Translations under genes and position numbers: made by a program
In this document: positions 32,230 through 42,872 of the stretch, one piece after another
Numbering within the stretch: the stretch's first letter is position 1
Layout of the letters: each line of letters opens with the position of its first letter
NCBI GenBank assembly: GCA_015680685.1
Contig: MNCI01026977.1
Coordinates: 353,018 to 417,017 of the forward strand
From: Gnetum montanum
Lineage: Eukaryota; Streptophyta; Gnetopsida; Gnetales; Gnetaceae
Reading direction: 5' to 3'
Length of the DNA stretch: 64,000 bases
Notes under the pieces: model-generated
The model's input: the letters and a program-made list of their open reading frames with translations, nothing else
Databases searched by the model: none
What the model was told of the DNA's origin: nothing

Positions 32230-33470
32230 ATTAAAGTAGATTGTCAAAGAGGAGATCGAGCAAATCCTCAAGGCGGGATTCATCTACCTTGTTGCAGATA
32301 GTGAGTGGGTTAGTCCACTTGTGATTGTGCCCAAGAAAGGAGGAAAATGGTAGGTGTGCATCAACTTTTGGTTGCTTAATATGGCAACTTTCAAAGATGA
32401 TTTTTTGTTACCTTTTGTCAACCAAGTGCTGGACACCATTTTTAGGCATAGCTATTACAACTTTTTGGATGGTTATAGTGGCTATAACTAAATCTGAATC
32501 ATATCAAAGGACAAAGTGAAGAAAACTTTCACAAGTCCTTGGGGAACTTTTTCTTGTCGTCAAATATCATTCAGTTTATGTAATGCCCTAGCTACATTCC
32601 AATAATTAGTCCTTAGCATTTTCCAATAATAAATCAGTAGTGGGGTAGTAGTCTTCATGGATGACTTTTCTACCCATGGAGCTACATTCAAGCAAGCCCT
32701 AGACCATCTTAAGTAGGTGTTAAGGAGATGTGTCGAAACAAACCTCTAACTCAATTGGTAAAAGAGCTATCTTATGGTTTATGAAGGCATAGTCTTGGGG
32801 CACTATATCTCAAAAGTAGGAATCGAGGTGGACCCTGAACAGATATGGATCATCCAAGGAGTAACCCATCAACTAGAAATAGTTAAAGAAGCACAATCAT
32901 TCCTTGGTCATACTGGCTACTATCGATGCTTCATCGAGAAATTTTTCAAAATCGCCAAGCCATTGGTGGAATTAACAAAGAAAGATGCACCATTTATCTA
33001 GACCCCTATGTGTGAAACAACCTTTCAATAACTAAAGAAAAATCTTGTTGAAATCCCAATTCTATAAGCACCTGATTAGTAGGCCATTTCATGTGATGAT
33101 TGATGCATCAAATTATGCTTTCGAGGCAGTGTTTATGCACCTTGATGATAAAAAACATCCATATTACATTCACTACGCAAGCCGAAGTATCATCAGTGCA
33201 TAGCTGAACTACACCACTATGGAAAAGGAGTTGATGGAATTGGTGTTTGCCTTGGAAAAGTTCAGGCACCATGTGCTTGGTTATAAAGTGTTCATGCACA
33301 CAGATCATAGTGTGATCTAGTTTTTAATGAGTAAACCAACGGTGAGAACTTGTGTCATATGGTGACTCATGATTTTGCAAGAGTTCAATCTCATAATGGT
33401 AGATCAAAAGGATGTGAAAAATGTGATCATTGACCACTTATCATGGTTAAGATGGGACGACAAAGAGAAA
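32230..33470 (+). pseudogene. Element A reverse transcriptase and RNase H
   Basis: It reads SEWVSPLVIVPKKGGKW and LLNMATFKDDF. Motif A is FLDGYSGYN (catalytic Asp retained, about 32462). The metal box VVFMDDFSTHG is at about 32650-32685, then LGHYISKVGIEVDPEQI, SFLGHTGYYRCFIEKF and AKPLVELTKKDAPF. RNase H follows: DASNYAFEAVF, YAFSRS-like YASRSI, EKFRHHVLGYKVFMHTDHS and a VIIDHLS-type end. Catalytic residues are mostly kept, but more than ten stops interrupt the frame. Confidence 0.88.
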
Positions 33471-33639
33471 GAGATCTCCTTATCTAATCAATTTTCTGAT
33501 GAAAATCTCCTTGTAGTGGCTATTAATGCATAAATGTCCAATGAACCAAGATGGTATGACACCATTCTTACTTATCTTCTCAAACAAGAACTATTGTAAG
33601 TATTAGACACATGAAAGAAATAATACTTTCTTTACCAGG

Positions 33640-34850
33640 TCAAGCATTTCATGGAAATTAATGAGAACCTTTACAAAGTATGTCTTGACGACCTGGTATG
33701 CTTGTGTGTCCATGACACAGATCAATTGCATGTTCCTCAAGACACTCATGAAGGCCCTTGTGGGGGCCATTATGTTGGGAGACACATGGCCATAAAAATC
33801 CTCATGCCAGGATATTACTGGCTAAGAATCTTTAGGGATGCACACCAATTCATATACACTTGTGATCATTGTCAGAGGGATGATGGAATGAAAGCTCGAA
33901 TAGAGGGGCCACAGTAATGCATTCAGCCTCTCAAGCCATTCAATATTTGGGGCATTAACTTTATGGGTCCCATCACACCTTTTTCAAAAGGAAAGGCATA
34001 TATAATAGTTGTGGTTGACTATTGTACTAAGTGGGAAAAAGCAATAATCATCACCAACTATACATTCACTACTGCTACTTGGTCTGTGCAATAGAATATC
34101 GTAAATAGGTTTGGTGTGCCTCATGCATTAATTTCTGACAATGGAACTCATTTCACAAGTGCCACTTTTTGAAAACTTATGCAGCACTTGGGGGTTGAGC
34201 ACAAACTCACAACACCTTATCAACCCCAAGCCAATGGTCAAGCTGAGGTCACTAATTGAGAGATTATAAAAATTCTAACACAAACTATTAGCAAATACTG
34301 AAGGGACTGGAGCACCAAATTAAATTATGCCCTTTGGGCCTATCACTCCACATGGAAGCTTTCCATAGGTTATTCTCCCTATGAGCTTGTGTACAAGAAA
34401 CTACCAACATTGCCCATCCAATCTGAGCTCCGTACACTCTCTACAGCCTGTGACCTTGACATGGATCTAAGTCTAGCATAAAAGGAAAGATTAATGAACC
34501 TCAACTTGCTAGATGAAAATCAATTAATAGCCCTATCATCCAATGAAATGCATAAGGAATTCAACAAGAAATGCTATGACCTCAAAATAAGAAAAGTTAA
34601 GTTTCAACTAGGAGACAAGGTTCTCTACTAGAATCTTGCACATGTACCTCAATGAACCAAATTTCAAACATTGTGGGAAGGGCCTTACATTATTGAAAAG
34701 AAATTTTTATCAAGGGCCATGATTATCTATAAACTTGATAGCCTAGACAAGAAGTAATTAGTCAACATCCAACAATCGAAACCTTTCCATGAGCCCAAGC
34801 CAACTAACTCAATAGACACCTCACTAGATGGACAACCACACTCAATTTTT
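33640..34850 (+). pseudogene. Element A integrase
   Basis: The HHCC zinc-binding domain is intact to the eye: HEGPCGGHYVGRHMAIKIL, GYYWLRIFRDAHQF, then TCDHCQRDDGM. The core has IIVVVDYCTKW (first Asp), LISDNGTHFTSATF (second Asp) and GQAEVTN (Glu), so the D,D(35)E triad is present. The C-terminal part ends in KPFHEPKPTNSIDTS at about 34820, with no chromodomain. Stops remain (for example within ATF and after TN). Confidence 0.88.
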
Positions 34851-34870
34851 CAGATCTCCTTCTTCCAACT

Positions 34871-34886
34871 TAGTTGTGGGGGAGAT
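34871..34886 (+). promoter_or_regulatory. Internal polypurine-like motif after integrase (A)
   Basis: TAGTTGTGGGGGAGATGGC closely matches the sites in B, D and G at the same position just after the integrase end. Confidence 0.5.
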
Positions 34887-36451
34887 GGCCATCCATACTA
34901 ACACTTTACATGGCTCCTTAGTCTTTTGACTTTTTTTTTACACATTTTTGATTTTACAACTTTTTATTTTCATATTTTTTGTTTTTCAGGTTATTGATCT
35001 TTTCTAAGTTTTTGTTTTACACCATCGTTAGTATATTTAATATTTCTTGAATACTCTTTTACTTTCTTTTATATCTTTTTCTTATGTTTGGTATAATTCT
35101 CTACTCCTTTTGCTAATAAGGTTCCAGGTACAATGGTAATGAGCTACTTGATGGTGGTATGTATCATTTGTGATTTGATTGTCGATGTTTGATTTTTGAC
35201 TTTGAATGTCATCATTGACAACTAGGACATGGTTTCTTTTCATGTAATAGGTAGTAAGTCTACATCATCCACCCATCCACACACTCTATGGTTTTCTTTG
35301 TTTTGGAAACATGTAGTGCCTTTTTCATTAATATAGCCTTAATAAATTTATGACTTATGTAGTTTTCAAAATTGAAAAGGAATCAAAGGTTTAGACAAGG
35401 TATGGCTTTAAAAGGATGCGATATTCTTTGTGCTTGTCCATTTTCCTGTATGAGGGGGTGTTCTCCTAAGCTTCTCACCATTCTGTGTCATTCCATAATA
35501 GGAATTTGAATAAGTTCTTGCATGGTGTGGTGCTCATAAGAAAAAGAGATGAGGATTTAAAGCACACCCCTTGGACAAAATAAATGCGAAAATGCATGGG
35601 TCTTTCCATGGTGTGGTTAGCATTCAAAAAAAATAAAAATAAAAATAAAAATATGAGAATTCAAAGCACACCCCTTAGACCAAATAAAAGGGCTACAAGC
35701 ACTGGTTATGGGACTTATCTTGTCTCCTCTAACTAAGATCCTTTCTCACTTCCTACTTGTTCTCCAATTTGGAATGGTAGTTGTTTTGTGGAAGCATTCT
35801 TGTGTCTCAAGGAATGGACTAGTCTTAGAATGTTGATGCGAAGTCACTGAAAGTGGTTGGTTTTGATCTGGATTGAGGATGGATCCTACCAAGTCATTTA
35901 ATCACAAAATCCAGTATTCCTTGTGTTAAGCTTTTTCTAAATTTTATGGATTACTTCTCTTACTTAACTCATTGGTTAGTCTTCCCAATAACATTATTAA
36001 GTAACCAATCTACCACAATCATAACTTAGCTAGATAAAATCACTGACGAGACAAGGGATTCAACCACTATGTGTTACACTTTATATACTAATCATTGATT
36101 TTGTTATGGTTGTAGTGGGGAGCATGGACTAGAAGCGAGACTGTTTTCACTAAGGAAGATGAAACCATATCACTCACGGGAGATTGTTCATGACCATTGG
36201 ATCTCTTCTACCTCTCCCTCATTCTTTTGTTGCTAAGAGGGATTGGATGTCATTGGATCCAAGGGTGTTCTTCAATGTTGTCATGCACATCAAATTTTGT
36301 ACACAATTGTAATGTTTTCTGCTCAGGCACTTTTGTATTTTTCTATTTCCTTTGTGTCACTTTGCATGTCAGTCAAACATTCCATACCTCCTAATATGTT
36401 TTGTAAGGGATTTGTTTCTCTTCTTTTGTACTTAAGGATGAGTTTTCATTT
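34887..36451 (+). other. Element A 3' noncoding region
   Basis: About 1.6 kb without a supported gene. It contains T-rich sequence (34910-35100) and two tandem hairpin units with arms of the GGTGTGGTT / AAGCACACC type (about 35522-35570 and 35611-35680). The second has an (AAAAT)n loop at 35625-35665. The 3' ORF and internal promoter seen in B, C and G are absent. The polypurine tract AGCTGTGGGGTTA is at 36452-36464. Confidence 0.65.
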
Positions 36452-36464
36452 AGCTGTGGGGTTA

Positions 36465-37319
36465 TGATGAATTGTATTTTACATAAGCTCTGATATCAAA
36501 GTGGCTGCAATATCACATATGATATCATGGCCCAAGATGTAATATTAGACATCCGATATCACGAGGTACTCCTAGGCCTATAAATATAGCCCTTGGGCAC
36601 ACAATTTAGGAGTAGTTTTTTGGAAGTCAAGTAGCAAAATTCTTGTAGTTTGTTCATTTGAGAGTTAGAATATTTTCCAAGTGCCTATAGTAGGAGGTTT
36701 AAGTGTGATCAGATCTTTATTCAAGCATTGATGTACCTGAACACACCATTGTGTTGGCAATAAAGATGAGCTCTTTGATTCATCCTTGCAACACTTGAGA
36801 CTTTCTTTCTTTATGCATTTACATATCATGATTTCATGTAGTTTACATTAATGATATTCATTCAGCAATTAATTTTGATCAGTTAAGAAACTAATTAAAA
36901 TACACAAGAATGACCCCTTCGAACATATGTTTGATAGTTGATAGCTTAGAAACGGTTAGCGTTTGACAACCTAGTAGTGTTTACACGAAGTTCAAGATGT
37001 GTTCAAGAAGTGGGGATGGTTACTTGTGTTAGGTAAAACTAGAAAGTAGTTTACTTAGCATTTAATTACTCTCACTTTCATTATTTTTTTTAGGCAAGCA
37101 AATTGATAAAACACAAAATAATAAAAATCTTATGCCTCAGACACACTTAACCATACACTTGCATTTCATAAGTGAGACTGGGAAGAGAAGAAAAAAACAA
37201 CACAAACCTACCATTTAGCTCTAGCATACTTGTAATTAAAGTCTGTGAAATTCAACTAGATTGCATGTGAATGCCTATGATTTGTATGGTTGGGCGTAGG
37301 GGTACCTTGCCGCTTATCA
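36465..37319 (+). repeat. Element A 3' LTR
   Basis: 855 bp, TGATGAATTGTATTTTACAT to CTTGCCGCTTATCA. Compared with the 5' LTR, U3 has lost part of the GATATC array (about 36486-36565). TATA box TATAAATATAG is at about 36580. It is followed by TSD GTTTA. Confidence 0.92.
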
Positions 37320-37425
37320 GTTTATAATCACTACAAAATTTTGGTGTTTAGGACAACAAAATTGAATACCAAGACAAAAATTAACAACACAACTCCTCAA
37401 ATGGATGGAAGAAAATGAAGCAAAA

Positions 37426-40244
37426 TCAGATGGTCCTAGGCAATGAAGGCTCCTAAGGTTCTGAAGAACCTTCTCCTACTTTGGCTGCACATGGTTATTG
37501 AGGTGGTTGTCTTGCTGCAACTGCAACCTCTAGTGGAAAATGGAAGGGATTCAACAATGCCTTTATCTTCTCCTCCTTACTTCAAGAATCATTCATGCTC
37601 CATGTTGCTTCACCAATATGGGCTAGAATGGGAACATCCCATGGATAGGGCATTATCAAGAATAACTCCTTCACATTGATAAACTAGGCAACAAACTATT
37701 TGCGTTTGATGTCGAACATCTTAAGTGCATTTTGCAGCTCTTAGTAGTTTTTCATTCTTTTGGCTAGGTTCTCAGTAGTTTATCTTTAATTAATGAAATT
37801 TTCCTTAAGAACCTCAAGTTTCTCATTTGCAACCTCAATCTTTTGCTTGGTCTCCTTATGGTGTTGAACTCTACCTTGTACAACAAGTATGAGCTAGCTA
37901 CCTACTTCTCCAGCTCTAACCATGGCATATTAATAGTTAGCATTACTAGGTTTGCATATCTGAGGATGGCAAGCTCTATGTATTCTATCATTTCCTCGAT
38001 TTGAAACTCCTTCATGTAGATTTTAGCTTATTATATTCATTCAGCCTATCAAAGATAGGCTGTTAGACATTGCCTCCTTATTAGAGTTGTTGGAAGGCCT
38101 CATTGAATTTTGATTTTTCCAATTGGATGTAATGATTCTACAATCCCATCTAGTTCATGTAATGATTCTCCATATTTTAGAACTTAAGGGCCTCATTTTT
38201 CTAGTCAGCAATTTCAATTGTAGATTTCTGGCACAATGTACCAACTTCCTCTATCTAGAGACTTCTATTCCTTACTTCCAACCTCTTTAGTTCTATGTTT
38301 ACCCTAACTAGCTGCTCCTAATATTAATGGATAAATTCTAACATCTATTACTTTTGTGCATCAACATTCCACAGGTGATGATTTTCTATGGTTAGGGCCT
38401 CATTTTCTTGGCAAATCTGAACTAAGACCTTTTGGATGTTGTACATTGTGACATTGGCCAGGGATTAGAAAAAGACTACTAAGTCCTTAATTTTTTCAAC
38501 CTCTTTGAGTCTTTTCTAAAGCTGTTGAAAAGCTTCATTAGATATTATTGCTTGGTTGAGCAATGTAGGATCAATGAGTTGGGTTCTTAATGTGGCAACT
38601 TTTGCAACCAAGCATTGGTTTTTAGCTTGGGCTATTTCAAGTTACCCCTTCATGATGATGCATTTGCCCCTTACCTCAAGTGGCTTTGATTGGATTACAA
38701 TGATGGTATTTGGAAGGTCAAAGAAATTCAAAATTGGTTGCCTAGTTCCCACTAGTACAATAATTCCTCATGTTGGGTTGTACCCATTCTACCACTAATG
38801 ATTCTTACAAACGTCTACACATCTCTAAGTGCAAAAACATATATTATAGATGCTGTAGGTGCATTAAGTGCTTCAGTCACTTTGTTAGCAACCACTTCAA
38901 CCATCTTTGTTTCCTCATGATGCTACATCACTAGGATAGCTGCCCCTTCACCCTCCTCTAAATGCACTGAAAAGGTAGTGGCATTGCTAGAGATGTCTAG
39001 GAATTGTTGTTGTTGCAAGAAGGATACCATTACCTCTTAGGTGTTTGGATTTGACCTTCCAATTACTTGTATGTGTTGGGTTGAGAAAATTGGCACCTTA
39101 CCTTCCATCTGGCTTAAGGTTCATTACATTTCATTGAGGTGGCTCATGGATGGTCTGTACATAGATGGATCACCACCACCCATTTTCTTTTACTACTGCT
39201 ACTGTAAGAGTTGCTCTTGGAGTTTGTGCATGTGCTCAGTGATAGCATGGGCCTCTACTGTTGTCTCATGAGTGGGTGGTTGAGGTGGTGGTTGTTGCTC
39301 CTCTTACTAAATTACTTTCATAGGTACATTGTCCTTTATCATTTTTGCTCAAGAGGTAGTTGAAGCATGTCAAAAAACATCATTCATGTAGCACGTTATG
39401 CCTTCCCTCTTACATAATTTTTTGATGAGGCATGAAAAGGGGAGTGCCTTCCTTCCACATTAGTTCTTCTTGAGGCACTTTTCAATCTTAAGATAGATTA
39501 GCTATGGAAGGCTAACTGGGAATCTACCACTTAGAGTGGCACATTCATGAGCAGAGAAAGTTGTGATTTCGTTGGGCCTTACCATTGGATTGAGGTGAAA
39601 GGATGCTATTTTGAAGTATGCACGTTCTACTGTGGTGAGTGCACCAAACTCCTTGTGATCTACTCCATAACACTGCTGCGTCTGTTCTTTTTTGACATCT
39701 AGATTTACTTGCATTAAAATTTCTACAAGAGTGGCCCAAGTTTTAGGCAACCCAAGGACCTCACAAATTACTTTCCTTGAGTAGGACATAGAAATGTTCT
39801 TAATTTTGACTATTGAATTGGCCTACTGATTTTTCTAGAGAAGGTATGTCTCTCCCATGTACCACTCGCTGGAAGTGATAGTGGGCCACATGGGAAAGTT
39901 CTATAATTCAGTTTTAACTTTTGAAGAGGCAAACTCTAAGAAGGGTCCAAAGTTTAACTCTTGAAGTTCCTTGGATGCGATCTACTTGAGGTAGGCCTTC
40001 ATCAAGGTGACCTCAAGGTTTAATCTTATCTTTATTAGCTCATCTTAGTGAGACTATTCAGTTGTGACTGCTTCACTGGGAATGTATCTGATAGATTCAC
40101 TTTAGGCTCCTCTTGAAGAGGTCTCGTTGCATGGGTTTCTACTATCTACACTTGGAGCTATTATTGGTTCCTTCCTATTCTTGGCTATTTTTCCCTTGGT
40201 TGGGATGGTCCTCCCTCTTGCGCGTGCTTTCCCTTAGGTGCCAT
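37426..40244 (-). pseudogene. Element G 3' ORF: transposon-like domain plus coiled coil
   Basis: ATG at 40244 (MAPKGKHAQEGGPSQP) and a terminal TGA at 37428-37426 after a LPRTI-type end, both alignable with B and C. The length (about 2.8 kb) matches C, but at least one net frameshift is present. The segment 39502-39789 encodes VICEVLGLPKTWATLVEIL, FGALTTVERAYFKIASFHLN and CATLSGRFPVSLP, equivalent to the N-terminal domain of B and C. The middle is Glu/Lys/Leu-rich on the minus strand. The C-terminus has VKELFLIMPYPWDV and SKEEKIKALL. The function is unknown. Confidence 0.75.
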
Positions 40245-40679
40245 ATGTAGTCAGAACATAGCCAACGATTAGCATGTGATGTGTGACTTATAACATTTAA
40301 GTACATTATCTTCTTAGGTAGCTACACTTTGGCTAAGTTATGACCATTGAAGATTGATTATTTTAATGTTATTTAATTTATAATGTCACTAGAGTTTTTT
40401 GGAAGGGTTTAACTTTCATAAATTGATGTTTTAATGTTATTTTTTTTGTTAAACCTTTGTGGGAGTTAGAAAAATTTCAAAAAAAATTTCTATTAAAAAC
40501 CTTAGATTTGTGGCCTCCATGAAAAATAGCTTACCTTTAATAGTTGCAAGACTGAAGAATAGAGTTAATTAGACAAATGGTTTAGAAGTTATGGCTCTTA
40601 GAAGGTTTTGGGCTTTGAAAAGTTCAAAAAATCTCCCTTGTTTGAGCTCAAATGTGAAAAATGATAAAGTGTGACTGTG

Positions 40680-40760
40680 TATTTATAGAGTTTTTATGCT
40701 ATGTTGATGGGGTCTTGTCTCTGCAACCGCTCCATCGACAAGGTTCCATCCATGGAATTT
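40680..40760 (-). promoter_or_regulatory. Element G internal promoter-like segment before the 3' ORF
   Basis: On the minus strand CTTGTCGATGGAGCGG and AAGACCCCATCAACATAG precede TATA box CTATAAATAC (40680-40687). G's own U3 uses CATTGACGAGG/CATCGACGAGG-type repeats and has no GATATC, so the internal motif matches its own LTR. The ATG (40244) lies about 436 bp downstream. Inferred function only. Confidence 0.5.
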
Positions 40761-41238
40761 TTTCACTTTGACAAATATGAAAATAGAAGGAGTTGAAGAA
40801 TGAAATTAGGGTCTTTGGAAAGCTAGAAAATCCGTGAACACGATGAAATGCTTGAAGAGGGCTTTGATTATTCACAAAATTGGAGTTTTATCTTGGAGAA
40901 TGAATTTTGTGTTCGAGAAATGTCATTAAGAAGTGCATAGCTGGATGTAACCAATGGGGAATGTAGAATGATTCAATTGCAAAATGCGTAAGGATAAGGA
41001 AATTAACTAATCCAACAAAGAGATATGCAAGTGGGTCCTTCCCATAGTAGGCTCATGCCCTTTTTACCCTTGCATATCCTCAAATCACGAAGTCTGTGGG
41101 CCTTGCAGTTGATTAATGGTTATGGAAAATTAAGGACCTAATGTAGGAAGAATCTACCTAAGAATTTTGACACATCAAATGAAGACATTGAATAAAACAT
41201 AGAAAAATAGTAGTGAGGTAAATGATGGAAAACATTGG

Positions 41239-41286
<48 letters not shown>

Positions 41287-42254
41287 GAATGGAGATCCAA
41301 ATTATGGTCACATGAAGTCCCTTATTGATTTTGTAGTTAAATGACTCGATAAAGTCCATTCTTAGTCTAATCAAAACCAACCACTTCCAGTGACTTTGCA
41401 TTAATATTTTAGGAAAAGTCCATCCCCTCGAGACACAAGAATTCTCCCATAGATTAATCACCATTTCTTATTAAGAAGGAAAGAGAAGAAAAAAGTGAGA
41501 AAAGGTCTTAGTTAGAGGGGCCTTTTAGGTATGAGAAAATGTCTTTCTAGTTCCATAACCAGTGCTTGTAGCCTATTTTTTCTGTCTATGGGGTGTGCTT
41601 TGAATTTTCATCATTTTTTTTTGAATTTTATGTCTTTATGGATTTTTGGATGGGAACCACACCATGCAAAGGCTTAACTTCCTATTATTGGTTGACAATG
41701 AAATGGTAAGAAATCCATGAAAACACTCATGCACTCAAAAGAATAGGCAAGTACAAGGAGCATCAAATCTTCTTGAAGTTACACCCTTGTCAATCCATTT
41801 AATCCTTCATAAGTTTAGAAACTACCAAGGTGACAAGTTCATTAAGGAAGGGACCTCATATTTCCAAAACAAGGAACACCATAGAATTTTGTGGATGGGT
41901 GGATGACATGGACTCATTGCCTATTTCATGAAAAAGAAACAATGCCTTAGTTATTAATACCAAAATTCAAAGATAAAATTCAGATACGAGTAGTTAAAAA
42001 CATTAAGTACAAACTAGCATCAATAGTAGCTAGAACAACATTGTGTCCTATTGGCAATAAAGGAAAAGAAAAAAAACATAAGAAAACATAAGAAAACCAA
42101 AGCAAAATAAAGTGAAATATATAATAAATTGTAAAATATTCAAGAAAGTTAAAACATACTAATGATGGTGCAAAACAAAAAATGTGAAAAATAAGAAAAG
42201 TGTAAAACAAAAAAAATAGAAAAACTGAGGAGCCACTCTTATGATTAACATGGA
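40761..42254 (-). other. Element G noncoding spacer between integrase and 3' ORF
   Basis: No supported gene. It includes a (GA)n microsatellite at 41243-41286, sequence collinear with 2600-3060 of D (for example AAGTCCCTTATTGATTTTGT at 41320), and a hairpin around 41600-41672 (GGTGTG arm, T-rich loop, CACACC arm). A-rich low-complexity sequence fills 42060-42230. Confidence 0.6.
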
Positions 42255-42277
42255 TGGCCATCTCCCCCATGACTAAG
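42255..42277 (-). promoter_or_regulatory. Internal polypurine-like motif after integrase (G)
   Basis: On the minus strand CTTAGTCATGGGGGAGATGG, nearly identical to the D, A and B sites at the same position. Confidence 0.5.
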
Positions 42278-42329
42278 TTAAAAGGAGGATATACAAAATA
42301 TTGAGTGAGGGTGTTCATTCGAAGAGGTG

Positions 42330-42828
42330 TTGCTATTTATTGAATGGTTGACTAATAACCTTTTGTTTGAGCTCTTAGGTTTGTATATTAACACGACCAT
42401 AGAAGGAAAGGTTTCATAGATGATATAATGCCTTTCCTACAATGTTTAGAACTTAGTTCATTGTGGCACATGTGTGGGATTCTAGTAAAGGACCTTGTCT
42501 CTTTGTTGAAATTTTACCTTCCTTATTTTGAGGTCATGGCATTTTTTGCTAAATTCTTTATGCACTTCATTCAAGGATAGGACCACCAATTGATTCTGAT
42601 CTAGCACTTTAAGGTTGATTATTCTTTCTTTCTATGCTAGACTTAGGTTAAGGTTAGGTTCATAGGCTATTGAAAGTATACAGAGCTTGTATTGAAATGA
42701 AGTGTTGGCAATTTTCTGTACGCTAGCTCATAAGGAGAATAGCCTATAGGAAGCTTCCATGTTGAGCGGTAGGCCTAATGATAATCATTAAGTTGTATGC
42801 TCCAATCTCTCCTATATTTGTTAATAAC
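42330..42828 (-). pseudogene. Element G integrase C-terminal remnant
   Basis: The minus strand aligns by eye with 3730-4210 of D: the segments for the Arg-Asp-Trp-Ser-like start, a SPYELVY-like block (about 42720), the Glu-Leu-Arg-Thr-Leu block and the C-terminal Lys/Gln-rich stretch. No catalytic residue lies in the retained part. It is broken by stops. Confidence 0.6.
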
Positions 42829-42872
42829 ATATAACATTATATGTTATAATGTATAACATATGTTATAAACAT
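42826..42872. repeat. AT-rich palindrome at the truncation point of G
   Basis: ATAACATATAA is followed a few bases later by its inverse TTATATGTTAT, and then by a further ATAACATATGTTAT palindrome. It sits exactly where homology to integrase stops. It could form a cruciform and may mark the break or fill-in that truncated G. Confidence 0.7.

Larger units (their letters stand above)
27766..37319 (+). mobile_element. Element A: complete, decayed Ty3/gypsy retrotransposon
   Basis: 9554 bp with a perfect TSD GTTTA (27761-27765, 37320-37324), inserted in element G. Parts: 5' LTR split by a solo LTR, degenerate tRNA-Asp primer site, gag, protease remnant, RT/RNase H, integrase, noncoding 3' region, polypurine tract and 3' LTR. 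No 3' ORF follows integrase. A deletion joins gag to protease at about 31340. All genes carry stops. Confidence 0.93.
37320..42835 (-). mobile_element. Element G, right part: 3' ORF to truncated integrase
   Basis: This continues G after the A insertion. Reading the minus strand from high to low coordinates, it holds an integrase C-terminal remnant (42330-42828), a polypurine-like motif, a noncoding spacer, a promoter-like segment, the 3' ORF (37426-40244) and the sequence joining the left part. Everything upstream of the integrase C-terminus is lost at an AT-rich palindrome near 42835. Confidence 0.85.
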
